64,000 bases of DNA. It comes from an uncultured Lacinutrix sp. (GTDB lineage: Bacteria; Bacteroidota; Bacteroidia; Flavobacteriales; Flavobacteriaceae). The translations under genes were made by a program, and so were the position numbers. Position 1 is the first letter of the stretch. Each line of letters opens with the position of its first letter. Under the pieces are notes generated by a model. That model saw only the letters and a program-made list of their open reading frames with translations. It had not been told where the DNA came from and ran no database searches. The stretch is taken from the NCBI RefSeq assembly GCF_947500605.1, contig NZ_CANMSJ010000012.1, positions 1 to 64,000 of the forward strand, written 5' to 3'. This document shows positions 35,045 through 43,071 of the stretch, piece after piece.

Positions 35045-35719
35045 CTATAATTTAACGGCTCTTAACATGTGTCGTTTTCCTGGAGGCCCTTTTACTTTTT
35101 CTACAGTAAAACCAACCGAAATCATAGCACGTCTAGCATGACCTTGAGCGCAATAAGTAACCAATACACCATTTGGTTTCATGGCTTCATACATGCTTTT
35201 AAAAATAGCTTCTGTCCATAATTCTGGTTGTACTCTTGGCCCAAAAGCGTCGAAATATATAACATCGAACTTATTTTTATCTGTAATTTCAGAAAATTGC
35301 TTCTGTTCTTTTTTAAGACTGAAGTTTTTAGAAACCATACAATCTTTTTCCCAATCACATTCATGAATAGCATCAAAAACAACATCGTCTTTTAGTGCTT
35401 CAGAATAGTTTAAAGCTTTTAATTCTTCTTTAGAAATAGGAAAACCTTCTACTCCAACATAATTACAATTTAGGTTTAATGCTTCGGCTTTAATTGCTGT
35501 TAAAAAAGCATTTAATCCGGTACCAAAGCCTATTTCTAAAATGGAAATTTCAGAATCTTTTGCATAGCCTTCAGAAGTACAAAAAAAGGCTAAGCCATGT
35601 TCTAAATAAACATGCTCAGCCTCTTGTATTGCGCCGTGTGTAGAATGATATTGCTCGTTCCACTCTGGTATGTGGATGGTTGTAGAACCATCGTCTGTTA
35701 TTATTATTTTGCGTTCCAA
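35045..35719 (-). CDS. mnmD: tRNA mnm5s2U34 methyltransferase, stand-alone MnmD type
   Basis: A protein of 224 residues. It corresponds to the N-terminal methyltransferase half of MnmC, which uses S-adenosylmethionine to finish mnm5s2U at the tRNA wobble position. The SAM motif is ILEIGFGTGLNAF, followed by YFDAFGPRVQPELW and the end PPGKRHMLRA. The oxidoreductase half of MnmC is absent, as in other MnmD proteins. The start is a TTG at 35719: the conserved N-terminus (IIITDDGSTTIH, WNEQYHS) begins there and no ATG is available. It lies five bases after the c-type haem lipoprotein gene, in an operon with it. Confidence 0.9.
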   Translation of the reverse strand: MERKIIITDDGSTTIHIPEWNEQYHSTHGAIQEAEHVYLEHGLAFFCTSEGYAKDSEISILEIGFGTGLNAFLTAIKAEALNLNCNYVGVEGFPISKEELKALNYSEALKDDVVFDAIHECDWEKDCMVSKNFSLKKEQKQFSEITDKNKFDVIYFDAFGPRVQPELWTEAIFKSMYEAMKPNGVLVTYCAQGHARRAMISVGFTVEKVKGPPGKRHMLRAVKL

Positions 35720-35724
35720 ATAAA

Positions 35725-36168
35725 CTATTTAATTAGTAGTTTTTTAATTCTTGGTATTGGTCCTGTACATTCTGTTTGGTGACAAGAAATACAAACACCA
35801 ACGGCATTATTAAATCGTTCTTCTACCGACAAACTAGACTCGGTATTAAAAACTTCTTTTTCTGCTTGAATGTATATATTTGAAAAAGCTTCAAACTTTG
35901 CATTCCTTTTTTTAAAATCTGAAAGCTCAGCTGTATGAATTTCTAAAAACGCCGAAGGAAACTCTTCTAGAGTATTTCCTGCAAGAATGTCTGCCTTAAT
36001 TTTTGCATTAATAGCATACATTTCGTTCATGAGATTCGCCATTTCAGACGGCTCATACATATCGTAAACTTTCTTTTCAGATTTTTCTTCTTGTTTAGCG
36101 CCTTCTTTAACGTTAGAATTACAACTTAAAACAAAGGCTAAACTTATAAAGCAAAGTAAATATTTCAT
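35725..36168 (-). CDS. Lipoprotein with a single c-type haem motif
   Basis: A protein of 147 residues from ATG 36168 (an in-frame TTG at 36180 would add four residues). The lipobox FVLSCN directs lipidation. The body is helical (MANLMNEMYAINAKIKADILAG, AELSDFKKRNAKFEAFSNIY). Near the C-terminus CISCHQTEC gives a CxxCH haem site, then GPIPRIKKLLI. The four-helix look with a C-terminal CxxCH resembles cytochrome c prime-like proteins, but this is unproven. It lies between the DUF4920 lipoprotein gene and mnmD, with gaps of four and five bases. Confidence 0.75.
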   Translation of the reverse strand: MKYLLCFISLAFVLSCNSNVKEGAKQEEKSEKKVYDMYEPSEMANLMNEMYAINAKIKADILAGNTLEEFPSAFLEIHTAELSDFKKRNAKFEAFSNIYIQAEKEVFNTESSLSVEERFNNAVGVCISCHQTECTGPIPRIKKLLIK

Positions 36169-36172
36169 TTTT

Positions 36173-36676
36173 TTATTCAACTAATAAAACACCATCAGCC
36201 TCAAAAGAATATGTTTTTTTAGACTCTGTAATTAATGCAATTTCTTCGGTAGATTTACCTGCATCTTCAGCATAATGACGTAATTCTTCAACTGACACTT
36301 CATTTACATAAGCTTTACCATTTACAATTACTTCTTGTCCTGCAATGTTTTTAGGCATAAAGAATCCGTAGTCTTTAAACTTAACCATAACTTGTTCTCC
36401 ATTGTCTAAATCTAACTTCATCCAACATCCTTTAGATTGGCAAACCGCATCTACTTTTGCAATCATTTTACTGTTTATACTATCACCAACATTCATTGCT
36501 TTGTAATGTTCTGCCATAGATTTTGCATCAATAGCATCATCCGCAATAATTTCTTCTCCAAACGACTTGTAATTAACAGCCATTTCTTTAGCCACCTCAA
36601 CAGCTTCTTCATTTTTAGCTTCTTTACATGCTACAATACTGAAAACAACAGCTAGTGCCAATACTACTTTTCTCAT
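36173..36676 (-). CDS. DUF4920 lipoprotein
   Basis: A protein of 167 residues with a lipobox (FSIVAC, Cys17). The DUF4920 region includes AVCQSKGCWMKL, followed by VMVKFKDYGFFMPKNIAGQEVIVNGKAY and EELRHYAEDAGKS. The two cysteines and the conserved GCWM suggest a redox or metal role, but none is established. It is the first gene of an operon with the haem lipoprotein and mnmD, and has an exact -7 element upstream. Confidence 0.85.
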   Translation of the reverse strand: MRKVVLALAVVFSIVACKEAKNEEAVEVAKEMAVNYKSFGEEIIADDAIDAKSMAEHYKAMNVGDSINSKMIAKVDAVCQSKGCWMKLDLDNGEQVMVKFKDYGFFMPKNIAGQEVIVNGKAYVNEVSVEELRHYAEDAGKSTEEIALITESKKTYSFEADGVLLVE

Positions 36677-36711
36677 ATTACTCTATTTTATTAAATTAAT
36701 TTTTACTCCTT

Positions 36712-36719
36712 CAAAGATA
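36712..36719 (-). promoter_or_regulatory. -7 element of the DUF4920 operon
   Basis: The minus strand reads TATCTTTG, an exact consensus match, 35 bases before the start codon. There is no clear -33 TTG. Confidence 0.45.
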
Positions 36720-36762
36720 GTATTTTAAGATGAAAAACCCGATTTCTTAATTCTTAATTCTG

Positions 36763-36770
36763 TACTTTTG
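36763..36770 (+). promoter_or_regulatory. -7 element of the branched-chain aminotransferase gene
   Basis: TACTTTTG matches TANNTTTG, 25 bases before the ATG at 36796. It is divergent from the DUF4920 promoter 44 bases away. Confidence 0.45.
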
Positions 36771-36795
36771 CAATAGAAAGACATACAATATTTTC

Positions 36796-37863
36796 ATGGA
36801 AAACATAACTAAAGATCAAGTAGAAATTACAAAAGCTAAAAACTCTAAAATTGATAGTATCGATTTTAATAATCTTGCTTTTGGTCAAGTATTTTCAGAT
36901 CACATGCTAACATGCGATTATAAGGATGGCAAATGGCAACAACCAAAAATTGAGCCTTTTGCACCTATTACATTAATGCCTTCTGCAAAGATTTTTCATT
37001 ACGGACAATCTATTTTCGAAGGCATGAAAGCCTATAAAGATGCTAATGACGATGTACTTTTATTTCGCCCAACAGATAACGTAAAGCGTTTAAATATTTC
37101 GGCAAAACGTTTATGTATTCCAGAAATTCCTGAAAACTATTTTATGGAAGGTTTAAAAGCGCTTTTAGACTTAGAAAAAGATTGGATTCCTACAAAAGAA
37201 GGAAGCTCTTTATATCTTAGACCTTTTATTTTTGCAACTGGAGAAGGTTTTCACGCGTCTCCTGCAGACGAGTATAAATTTATTATTGCTTGTGCGCCTT
37301 CTGGACCTTATTTTTCTGGAAAAGTAAAAGTTTTAATCGAAGAAACATATTCACGTTCTGCAAATGGTGGTGTTGGTTTTGCTAAAGCTGGTGGTAATTA
37401 CGCTGGACAGTTTTATCCAACGCAATTAGCTAAAGATAAAGGTTACCAACAAGTAATCTGGACAGACGATACATCTCACGAATATATTGAAGAAGCTGGT
37501 GCAATGAATGTTTTTGTACGTATTAACGATACATTAATTACCTCTCCTGTAAGTGATAGAATTCTTGATGGAATTACTAGAAAAAGTATTTTAGATATCG
37601 CTAAAGCGGAAGGCATAAACACCGAAGTAAGAAAAATAAAAGTTAGCGAGCTTGTTGAAGCGGCTAAAGACGGAAGTTTAAAAGAAATTTTTGGTGCTGG
37701 AACAGCAGCTGTAATTTCTCCTATTTCTGGTTTTGGTTTTAGAGATTCAGATTTCGATTTACCAGAATTAGAAGATACTTACGCTAGTAAATTAAAAGCA
37801 CGTATTGTCGCAATACAAACTAATAAAACTGAAGATCCTTTTGGATGGAGAGTTAAAATCTAG
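36796..37863 (+). CDS. ilvE: Branched-chain amino acid aminotransferase
   Basis: A protein of 355 residues of fold-type IV PLP enzymes. It moves the amino group between glutamate and the keto acids of leucine, isoleucine and valine. The PLP lysine is in VGFAKAGGNYAGQ; substrate and cofactor motifs are FHYGQSIFEGMKAY, YLRPFIFATGEGFHASP, EYIEEAGAMNVFV and FGAGTAAVISP. The length fits the long (class II, eukaryote-like) branch. Single gene, with a strong bidirectional terminator. Confidence 0.96.
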   Translation: MENITKDQVEITKAKNSKIDSIDFNNLAFGQVFSDHMLTCDYKDGKWQQPKIEPFAPITLMPSAKIFHYGQSIFEGMKAYKDANDDVLLFRPTDNVKRLNISAKRLCIPEIPENYFMEGLKALLDLEKDWIPTKEGSSLYLRPFIFATGEGFHASPADEYKFIIACAPSGPYFSGKVKVLIEETYSRSANGGVGFAKAGGNYAGQFYPTQLAKDKGYQQVIWTDDTSHEYIEEAGAMNVFVRINDTLITSPVSDRILDGITRKSILDIAKAEGINTEVRKIKVSELVEAAKDGSLKEIFGAGTAAVISPISGFGFRDSDFDLPELEDTYASKLKARIVAIQTNKTEDPFGWRVKI

Positions 37864-37898
37864 TTAGTAAGCAACACTTACCAGAATATAAATAACAA

Positions 37899-37927
37899 AA
37901 AAAAGCAGCCAATTGGCTGCTTTTTTT
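37899..37927. terminator. Bidirectional terminator between ilvE and a MazG-like gene
   Basis: The perfect palindrome AAAAGCAGCC-AATT-GGCTGCTTTT is flanked by A and T runs, so it can act on both convergent genes. Confidence 0.9.
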
Positions 37928-37939
37928 AATAGTACTAAA

Positions 37940-38326
37940 TTACTTTTCTAAAATAGCCTTAATGTTTGGCTTAAAATAGTTTGGGCCTTTTAAAACCTTA
38001 CCATCTTCTCTGTAAATAGGCTCACCGTCTTCACCTAGTTTACTCATATTACTACGTTGTATCTCGTTAAAGACTTCTTCAATTTTATGTTGCATACCAT
38101 GCTCTATAATAGTACCACATAAAATGTAAAGCATATCTCCTAAAGCATCTGCAACCTCAACTAAATCATTATTATTTGCTGCTTCTAAATACTCTTCGTT
38201 TTCTTCTTTCATTAAATCAAAACGCAACTTATTTTTAGCGTTTCCTAAGTCGGCTTTTGGAGCTTCTAAATGACCAATTTTAAATGCGGTATGAAATGCC
38301 TTTACAGCTTCTATTTTATTTTTCAT
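37940..38326 (-). CDS. MazG-like nucleotide pyrophosphohydrolase
   Basis: A protein of 128 residues. The all-alpha NTP-PPase pattern is visible: KEENEEYLEA (EExxE) and VEVADALGDMLYILCG (ExxD), which bind magnesium. A C-terminal extension (MSKLGEDGEPIYREDGKVLKGPNYFKPNI) matches a subgroup often called phosphoribosyl-ATP-pyrophosphohydrolase-like. It probably hydrolyses a nucleoside triphosphate or dinucleotide; the substrate is not known. Monocistronic. Confidence 0.85.
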   Translation of the reverse strand: MKNKIEAVKAFHTAFKIGHLEAPKADLGNAKNKLRFDLMKEENEEYLEAANNNDLVEVADALGDMLYILCGTIIEHGMQHKIEEVFNEIQRSNMSKLGEDGEPIYREDGKVLKGPNYFKPNIKAILEK

Positions 38327-38355
38327 TGAAATGATTTTTTACTACTTCTATTCGT

Positions 38356-38363
38356 TATTTTTG
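38356..38363 (+). promoter_or_regulatory. -7 element before a 61-residue membrane protein gene
   Basis: TATTTTTG matches TANNTTTG and ends 15 bases before ATG 38379. It lies inside the longer reading frame that starts at 38331, which favours the shorter protein. Confidence 0.4.
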
Positions 38364-38378
38364 CATAAAAATAACGAT

Positions 38379-38564
38379 ATGTTTAGTACAGGACAATTAA
38401 TCTTTGCCATTTGTTTTGCTGTTGTATTTATTGCAGCCTTAGTTTATACCTACAGAAAGGACTTAAAATTACATAAACAACACTACAAAGGTACTATTTG
38501 GGTATTGGTTGCCTTTATCTCTTTTATTGGACTTATTGCAGCTATAAAGTTTGTTTTTAAGTAG
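38379..38564 (+). CDS. Small two-helix membrane protein
   Basis: A protein of 61 residues from ATG 38379. Two membrane helices (about 5-23 and 38-57) flank a short basic loop (YTYRKDLKLHKQHYKGT), so both ends face the same side. An in-frame start 48 bases upstream would place the promoter element inside the gene. Unknown function; small proteins of this shape are common in Flavobacteriaceae. Confidence 0.65.
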   Translation: MFSTGQLIFAICFAVVFIAALVYTYRKDLKLHKQHYKGTIWVLVAFISFIGLIAAIKFVFK

Positions 38565-38650
38565 TTTTTGGTTACATTCTTCTATAAACCACTAATTATT
38601 CTACAAATTTTGTAAATTTAATTTTTTACTAAAAGCCACAAAAACCATTT

Positions 38651-39673
38651 ATGAAAGCCATAAAATACATTTTCTTTCTTGTCCTTATTGCTATTATTGC
38701 TTTAGCCATATATATTGCTGTACAACCAAACGAGTATTCTGTAACAAGAACACGTACAATTAATGCACCTGCAGCTGTGATTTACAAGAATGTTAATGAT
38801 TTTAAAAATTGGAAATCATGGTCTTCTTGGGTCGAAAAAAATCCAGATATAAAAATTACTTTATCAGAAACAACTCTAGGAGAAAGCGCTGTTTATACTT
38901 GGGAAGATAAAGATGGTATTGGCACCATGAAAACCATAGAAACCAATACTAATAAATCTATTAGTCAAGTTATGCAATATGGAGATTTTCCATCGTCTAA
39001 CGTATCTTGGAAATTTAAACCAAACGCAGATGGTTCTACAGATGTAACATGGAAAATAGAAGGTAAAGATTTGCCTTTTGCCTTTAAAGCTTTTTCTACT
39101 TTTATGGGAGGTATGGAAAAACAGATAGGTCCAGAATACGAGCGTAGTCTTGAAAAACTAGACAATCTTATTCTTATAGACATGAAAAAATACAGTATTG
39201 TTGTCGATAAAGAAACGACACAACATAGTGGAGGCTATTATATTTATAATACCGCAGCTACAACTTTAGAGGATTTTAAAAGCAAAATGGCTACAATGTT
39301 ACCTGCCGTAATAACGTATGCACAGAAAAACAATATTACAATGGCTGGAGCTCCTTATATATTATATCATAAATATGACGAAGAGAATAACGCTGTTATG
39401 TTTTCATGCTGTGTACCAACAACTGCTCGTGTAATTACTACTGGAGGCGAAATACTAACAGGTCAATTAGCTCCTTTTAAAGCTGTAAGAACAACACTAA
39501 ATGGTGATTATAGCAACCTTGAAGACGCTTGGAAAAAAGCCATGGCTGCCATTACAAAAAGCGGATTAGAAAAAGAAGAGAATGGACCAAATTTAGAAGC
39601 TTATCTAAACAATCCATCTAACACACCAAATCCAGCAGATTTAAAAACTGAAATTTATATAGCAGTAAAATAA
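38651..39673 (+). CDS. Membrane-anchored SRPBCC - GyrI-like fusion protein
   Basis: A protein of 340 residues. An N-terminal membrane helix (about 5-23) is followed by an SRPBCC/polyketide-cyclase-like domain (about 30-170: ITRT-type start, VNDFKNWKSWSSWVEKNPDI, WEDKDGIGTM). A GyrI-like small-molecule binding domain covers about 180-340 (SGGYYIYNTAA, YHKYDEENNAVMFSCCVPTT, LAPFKAVRTTLNGDYSNLEDAWKK). Both are hydrophobic-ligand folds. There is no DNA-binding part, so it is not a transcription factor like Rob. Its stop is two bases before the fluC start. Confidence 0.85.
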   Translation: MKAIKYIFFLVLIAIIALAIYIAVQPNEYSVTRTRTINAPAAVIYKNVNDFKNWKSWSSWVEKNPDIKITLSETTLGESAVYTWEDKDGIGTMKTIETNTNKSISQVMQYGDFPSSNVSWKFKPNADGSTDVTWKIEGKDLPFAFKAFSTFMGGMEKQIGPEYERSLEKLDNLILIDMKKYSIVVDKETTQHSGGYYIYNTAATTLEDFKSKMATMLPAVITYAQKNNITMAGAPYILYHKYDEENNAVMFSCCVPTTARVITTGGEILTGQLAPFKAVRTTLNGDYSNLEDAWKKAMAAITKSGLEKEENGPNLEAYLNNPSNTPNPADLKTEIYIAVK

Positions 39674-39675
39674 CA

Positions 39676-40047
39676 ATGAAAAATATTTTACTCGTATTTG
39701 TTGGTGGTGGTTTGGGTAGTGTTTTACGCTACCTACTAGGAAAGTATTTAAACAATGCCGAAAACGGAATTCCTTACGGTACGTTTGCTGCAAATATTTT
39801 AGGAAGTTTACTTATTGGTATTATATTAGGCTTAGCGCTTAAAAACAATACACTTTCACAAAATCACACACTATTATTAGCAACAGGATTTTGTGGTGGT
39901 TTTACCACATTTTCAAGCTTTGCTTACGAAAACCATGTGTTTTTAAAAGCCGGAGATTTTACAAGTTTTGCTATCTATACTATTGCAAGTTTTGTTATTG
40001 GTTTTTTAGCCGTTTTTGGCGGCATCTATTTGGCTAAAAGCTTTTAG
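39676..40047 (+). CDS. crcB: Fluoride-specific ion channel
   Basis: A protein of 123 residues with four membrane helices. It exports fluoride as a dual-topology dimer in the inner membrane. Signature motifs are GGGLGSVLRYLLGK, GTFAANILGSLLIG and GFCGGFTTFSSFAYE. The start is two bases after the SRPBCC gene stop. The last four bases overlap the end of the convergent DUF1684 gene. I see no fluoride riboswitch upstream. Confidence 0.95.
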   Translation: MKNILLVFVGGGLGSVLRYLLGKYLNNAENGIPYGTFAANILGSLLIGIILGLALKNNTLSQNHTLLLATGFCGGFTTFSSFAYENHVFLKAGDFTSFAIYTIASFVIGFLAVFGGIYLAKSF

Positions 40048-40649
40048 TGTTTTGCATAAGCTTTAACTCCTGCTTTAATCTCTTCATCTATATAATTTAC
40101 TCTTGGTACAATTGGGCAAGAATACTTTGCGTTGTAAGCACAAAACGGATTGTAAGCTTTATTAAAATCTATAATTATTTCATCACCTTCAGGTATACGT
40201 AGTTCGATATAACGTCCGCCGCCATAACTAGTTTCGCCATTGGTGTTATCTAAAAAAGGAAGGAATAAATAATCCTCAAAACCTTCTTTCTTCATTAAAT
40301 CTTCACCTTGATAAACATTTAATTGATACTCTTTTTCATTCAGTTTAAATGATAAAACCCCAAAAACACGTTCTTTAGACATGCGGTTAGTAGTCGTTTT
40401 CATTTTAAACCATTTAGAATCTGGTGTTCTTTTTAAAGTCGCTACAACAGTGTAAGTCGAATCAAATTCAAAAAAATCTAGAGCCCTAAATGTCTTTCTG
40501 TCTTTATCTTTTAATGGTGATTCTGAAGCGTCTTTAAAATCTGAATTCATTTTACGCTGCCATTCCGTATCCCCTAAAAGTGGTTCTTTTTTTTGTGCAC
40601 AACTTAAAGCTGAAACGAATAAAATAAAAAGTAAAATATTTTTTGTCAT
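40044..40649 (-). CDS. DUF1684 lipoprotein
   Basis: A protein of 201 residues with a lipobox (ALSCAQ, Cys17). Characteristic DUF1684 motifs are DTEWQRKMNSDFKDASESPLKDKDRKTF, LFLPFLDNTNGETSYGGGRYIEL and DFNKAYNPFCAYNAKYSCPIVPRVN with paired cysteines. The function of the family is not established. It is 22 bases downstream of the DUF4252 lipoprotein gene, so they are probably cotranscribed. Confidence 0.9.
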   Translation of the reverse strand: MTKNILLFILFVSALSCAQKKEPLLGDTEWQRKMNSDFKDASESPLKDKDRKTFRALDFFEFDSTYTVVATLKRTPDSKWFKMKTTTNRMSKERVFGVLSFKLNEKEYQLNVYQGEDLMKKEGFEDYLFLPFLDNTNGETSYGGGRYIELRIPEGDEIIIDFNKAYNPFCAYNAKYSCPIVPRVNYIDEEIKAGVKAYAKH

Positions 40650-40671
40650 GAGTACTTATATTATAATCCTA

Positions 40672-41214
40672 TTAATTATTTGGATTGAAAGATGGGTTTA
40701 AACTTGGTCTCATATTAGATTTATAAGACTGTAACAAATCTAATGATAGAGCATTAAAAGTAGATGCTTCAGATAATGTTTTAATCTTATCCGGATCAAA
40801 AATGCCTTTTAAATAGAAAGCAGTAACTTCTTTTTCATCACAATTAAAAAGAATAACATCTGTTAATACATTGCCATTTTCTTTAACCGAAATAATGCGT
40901 GTGTTATTAACTTCATTCTGTCTAAACATATCTAAATACCCTGCATTTGTAACTGCATTCATTTCTGTAATTATTTGCTGTCTTCTAAATGATGAAACAC
41001 TATTTAATTTAATATATTTTACATCTTGAAGATTACCAATAATGCTTTTTGTTTCTAGTGACACCGAACTTAAAAGTGCTTTCATAACATTTGGCACTTG
41101 AAAGGAGGTTGCGCCTAAATCTGTTTTATGAGCATTATAAAACCCTTGAAACGAAGCGCTTCCGCAGGAAAAAAGCATTAAAACTACAGCGATTAAAACA
41201 ATATATTTTTTCAT
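40672..41214 (-). CDS. DUF4252 lipoprotein
   Basis: A protein of 180 residues with a lipobox (MLFSCGS, Cys17). The body has the alpha-beta order of DUF4252 (LQDVKYIKLNSV, MNAVTNAGYLDMFRQNEVNNTRIISVKENGNVLTDVILFN, VTAFYLKGIFDPDKI). Function unknown. First of two lipoprotein genes, with an exact -7 element upstream. Confidence 0.75.
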   Translation of the reverse strand: MKKYIVLIAVVLMLFSCGSASFQGFYNAHKTDLGATSFQVPNVMKALLSSVSLETKSIIGNLQDVKYIKLNSVSSFRRQQIITEMNAVTNAGYLDMFRQNEVNNTRIISVKENGNVLTDVILFNCDEKEVTAFYLKGIFDPDKIKTLSEASTFNALSLDLLQSYKSNMRPSLNPSFNPNN

Positions 41215-41235
41215 CTTTAATTATATTTATCTTTT

Positions 41236-41243
41236 CAAAAATA
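41236..41243 (-). promoter_or_regulatory. -7 element of the DUF4252-DUF1684 pair
   Basis: The minus strand reads TATTTTTG, an exact match, 21 bases before the start codon at 41214. It is divergent from another -7 element at 41264-41271. Confidence 0.45.
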
Positions 41244-41263
41244 CGACATATAAAAAATTTGCG

Positions 41264-41271
41264 TAGCTTTG
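41264..41271 (+). promoter_or_regulatory. -7 element of a short orphan transcription unit
   Basis: TAGCTTTG matches TANNTTTG. It opens a unit of about 150 bases that ends at the terminator 41394-41425 and contains no recognised gene. Confidence 0.35.
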
Positions 41272-41290
41272 AAGCATCAAAATATAGAAA

Positions 41291-41365
41291 ATGAATTTAG
41301 TCATTACATATTATATAAAACAAACCTCTTGTAGAGATACAGATTGGGCTTGCTATATTTTGTAA
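41291..41365 (+). CDS. Possible 24-residue microprotein (or part of a small RNA)
   Basis: An ATG at 41291, 19 bases after the -7 element, opens a frame of 24 codons (MNLVITYYIKQTSC..., ending in CYIL) that stops at 41365, 28 bases before a strong terminator. The composition is plausible for a small hydrophobic peptide, but the frame is too short to judge. The unit might equally be a non-coding RNA. Confidence 0.25.
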   Translation: MNLVITYYIKQTSCRDTDWACYIL

Positions 41366-41393
41366 TGATATAAATATCAATTAATACAATATT

Positions 41394-41425
41394 AAAAGTC
41401 CAACTTCATAGTTGGACTTTTTTAT
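41394..41425 (+). terminator. Strong terminator with no annotated upstream gene on its strand
   Basis: AAAAGTCCAACT (41394-41405) pairs with AGTTGGACTTTT (41410-41421) around a four-base loop, then a T run. The DUF4252 gene points away from it and the MFS gene starts after it, so it must end a short transcript in the gap 41215-41486. Confidence 0.85.
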
Positions 41426-41486
41426 TTTAGGTCCATTACGAATTAAACTTTTAGTAAATGAAATAAACCAAAAACTAACCTAACCA

Positions 41487-42689
41487 ATGAAAAAACTTTA
41501 CGCAAATTACATCGACTCTTTTAGTGGTCTCTCTAAAGAAATCTGGTGGCTCGCACTTATTACTTTAATAAATCGCGCTGGCACAATGGTAATTCCTTTT
41601 CTGTCGATTTATTTAACCGAAGATTTAGAAATTTCTATTGGAAATGTAGGTTGGATAATGACCTGTTTTGGACTTGGTTCGCTAATAGGCACTTGGGTTG
41701 GTGGCAAGCTTACAGATATTATTGGTTATTACAAAATAATGGTATTTAGCCTTCTCGCTACTGGTTTTCTATTTATTGGACTGCAATATTTAACAACGTT
41801 TAAAACACTTTGCTTAGGCATCTTTTTAACCATGTGCGTGGCAGATATGTTTAGACCTGCATCTTTTGTTGCCATGAGCGCATATAGTAAACCTGAAAAC
41901 AAAACAAGAAGCGTAACACTTATTCGTTTAGCAATAAACTTAGGTTTTTCGGCTGGACCAGCAATTGGCGGACTAATAATTACACACGTTAATTACTCCG
42001 GATTATTTTGGGTAGATGGTATTACTTGTATTCTTGCAACTCTTGTTTTATTTATTGTTTTAAATCCGAAAAAAGCCAAAATACAAGACGAAATTAAAAT
42101 CGAAAATCCGCAATCTGTTTATAAGGACAAACCATTTTTAATCTTTTTTATGGCTATGGTATTATTTGCCATTGTATTTTTTCAGTACTTCTCTGCAATG
42201 CCAATTTACTATAGAGAAACACATCATTTAAGCGAATTACAGGTTGGTTTAATTTTAGGTGCTAATGGTTTATTTATATTTCTTTTTGAAATGCCATTAA
42301 TAAAATGGTTAGAAAAAACACAAAACACCAAAATTGGGCTAATATTATTCGGATGCTTTTTAACAGGATTAAGCTTAATCGTTTTAAATATTACTAGTTG
42401 GTCTGGTATTTTAATTGTTGGTATGTTTTTAATGACGGTTGGAGAAATGATAGCATTTCCTTTCGCCAATGGTTTTGCATTAGATCGTGCAAAAAAAGGA
42501 AATCAAGGAGAATATATGGCAATGTATGCCATGGCTTTTTCTGTGGGAAGCATATTTGGTCACAATACAGGTTTACATCTTATAGAAGGCTTAGGCTTTA
42601 ATAACACTTGGTATATTATGACGGCGCTTGCTATGCTAGGCGTTCTATTATTATTTATTTTAAAAATGAAAATGAAAAAAAATAATTAA
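41487..42689 (+). CDS. MFS transporter
   Basis: A protein of 400 residues with about 12 membrane helices. The MFS motif A is seen as GGKLTDIIGYYKIM between helices 2 and 3. The pattern NRAGTMVIPFLSIYLTEDLE and SAGPAIGGLIIT in helix 5 fits drug:proton antiporter-like exporters. A Lys-rich C-terminus (KMKMKKNN) ends in a run of eight A residues. The substrate is unknown. It is first of an operon with a VOC protein and a DJ-1-like lipoprotein. Confidence 0.9.
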   Translation: MKKLYANYIDSFSGLSKEIWWLALITLINRAGTMVIPFLSIYLTEDLEISIGNVGWIMTCFGLGSLIGTWVGGKLTDIIGYYKIMVFSLLATGFLFIGLQYLTTFKTLCLGIFLTMCVADMFRPASFVAMSAYSKPENKTRSVTLIRLAINLGFSAGPAIGGLIITHVNYSGLFWVDGITCILATLVLFIVLNPKKAKIQDEIKIENPQSVYKDKPFLIFFMAMVLFAIVFFQYFSAMPIYYRETHHLSELQVGLILGANGLFIFLFEMPLIKWLEKTQNTKIGLILFGCFLTGLSLIVLNITSWSGILIVGMFLMTVGEMIAFPFANGFALDRAKKGNQGEYMAMYAMAFSVGSIFGHNTGLHLIEGLGFNNTWYIMTALAMLGVLLLFILKMKMKKNN

Positions 42690-43068
42690 AATAAACTTAA
42701 ACCTAGTCACAATAGCCTCTAACAAGACTAATACCTTAGTCTCTTTTTACAAAAAACTAGGTCTTAAGTTAATAGTAGATGCGTTGCCACGTTATGCGCG
42801 TTTGGAGTGTCCAGATGGCGAGGCGACGTTATCTATTCATTTTACAGAAACTATCTCAACAGGAAACAACATAACTTTATACTTTGAAGATGAAAATTTA
42901 GATGTTTTAGTTGAAAAACTTCAAGTAAAAGGAATAACTTTAAATCAATTACCAAAAGATGAAGCTTGGCTTTGGAAAGAAGCAAAATTACAAGATCCCG
43001 ATGGTAATAATATTATACTATTTAAAGCTGGTGAGGATAGAAAAAATCCACCTTGGCGCATTAATTAA
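42685..43068 (+). CDS. VOC (glyoxalase/bleomycin-resistance fold) protein with an unusual start
   Basis: A protein of about 127 residues. The first half (NLNLVTIASNKTNTLVSFYKKLGLKLI) is the usual first VOC module and the second has LYFEDENLDVLVEKLQVKG, LQDPDGNNIILFK. The module is complete only if translation begins upstream of TTG 42784. In that frame no ATG, GTG or TTG is found before it. The best start is ATT at 42685, overlapping the MFS stop as ATTAA. A slip at the A run (42675-42682) could also join it to an MFS-frame ATG. Possible role: metal-dependent small-molecule or antibiotic binding. Confidence 0.7.
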   Translation: MKINLNLVTIASNKTNTLVSFYKKLGLKLIVDALPRYARLECPDGEATLSIHFTETISTGNNITLYFEDENLDVLVEKLQVKGITLNQLPKDEAWLWKEAKLQDPDGNNIILFKAGEDRKNPPWRIN

Positions 43069-43071
43069 ACT

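Noticed and set aside
39600-39676. A fluoride riboswitch upstream of crcB.
   Set aside because: The gene starts two bases after the previous stop codon and no GGNGAU-type leader structure is present.
40030-40050. Four-base overlap of the crcB and DUF1684 gene ends as a sign of a frameshift.
   Set aside because: Both proteins have complete, normal C-termini; this is a simple convergent overlap.
42784-42786. TTG 42784 as start of the VOC protein.
   Set aside because: It would remove the first conserved VOC module, which is clearly encoded just upstream in the same frame.
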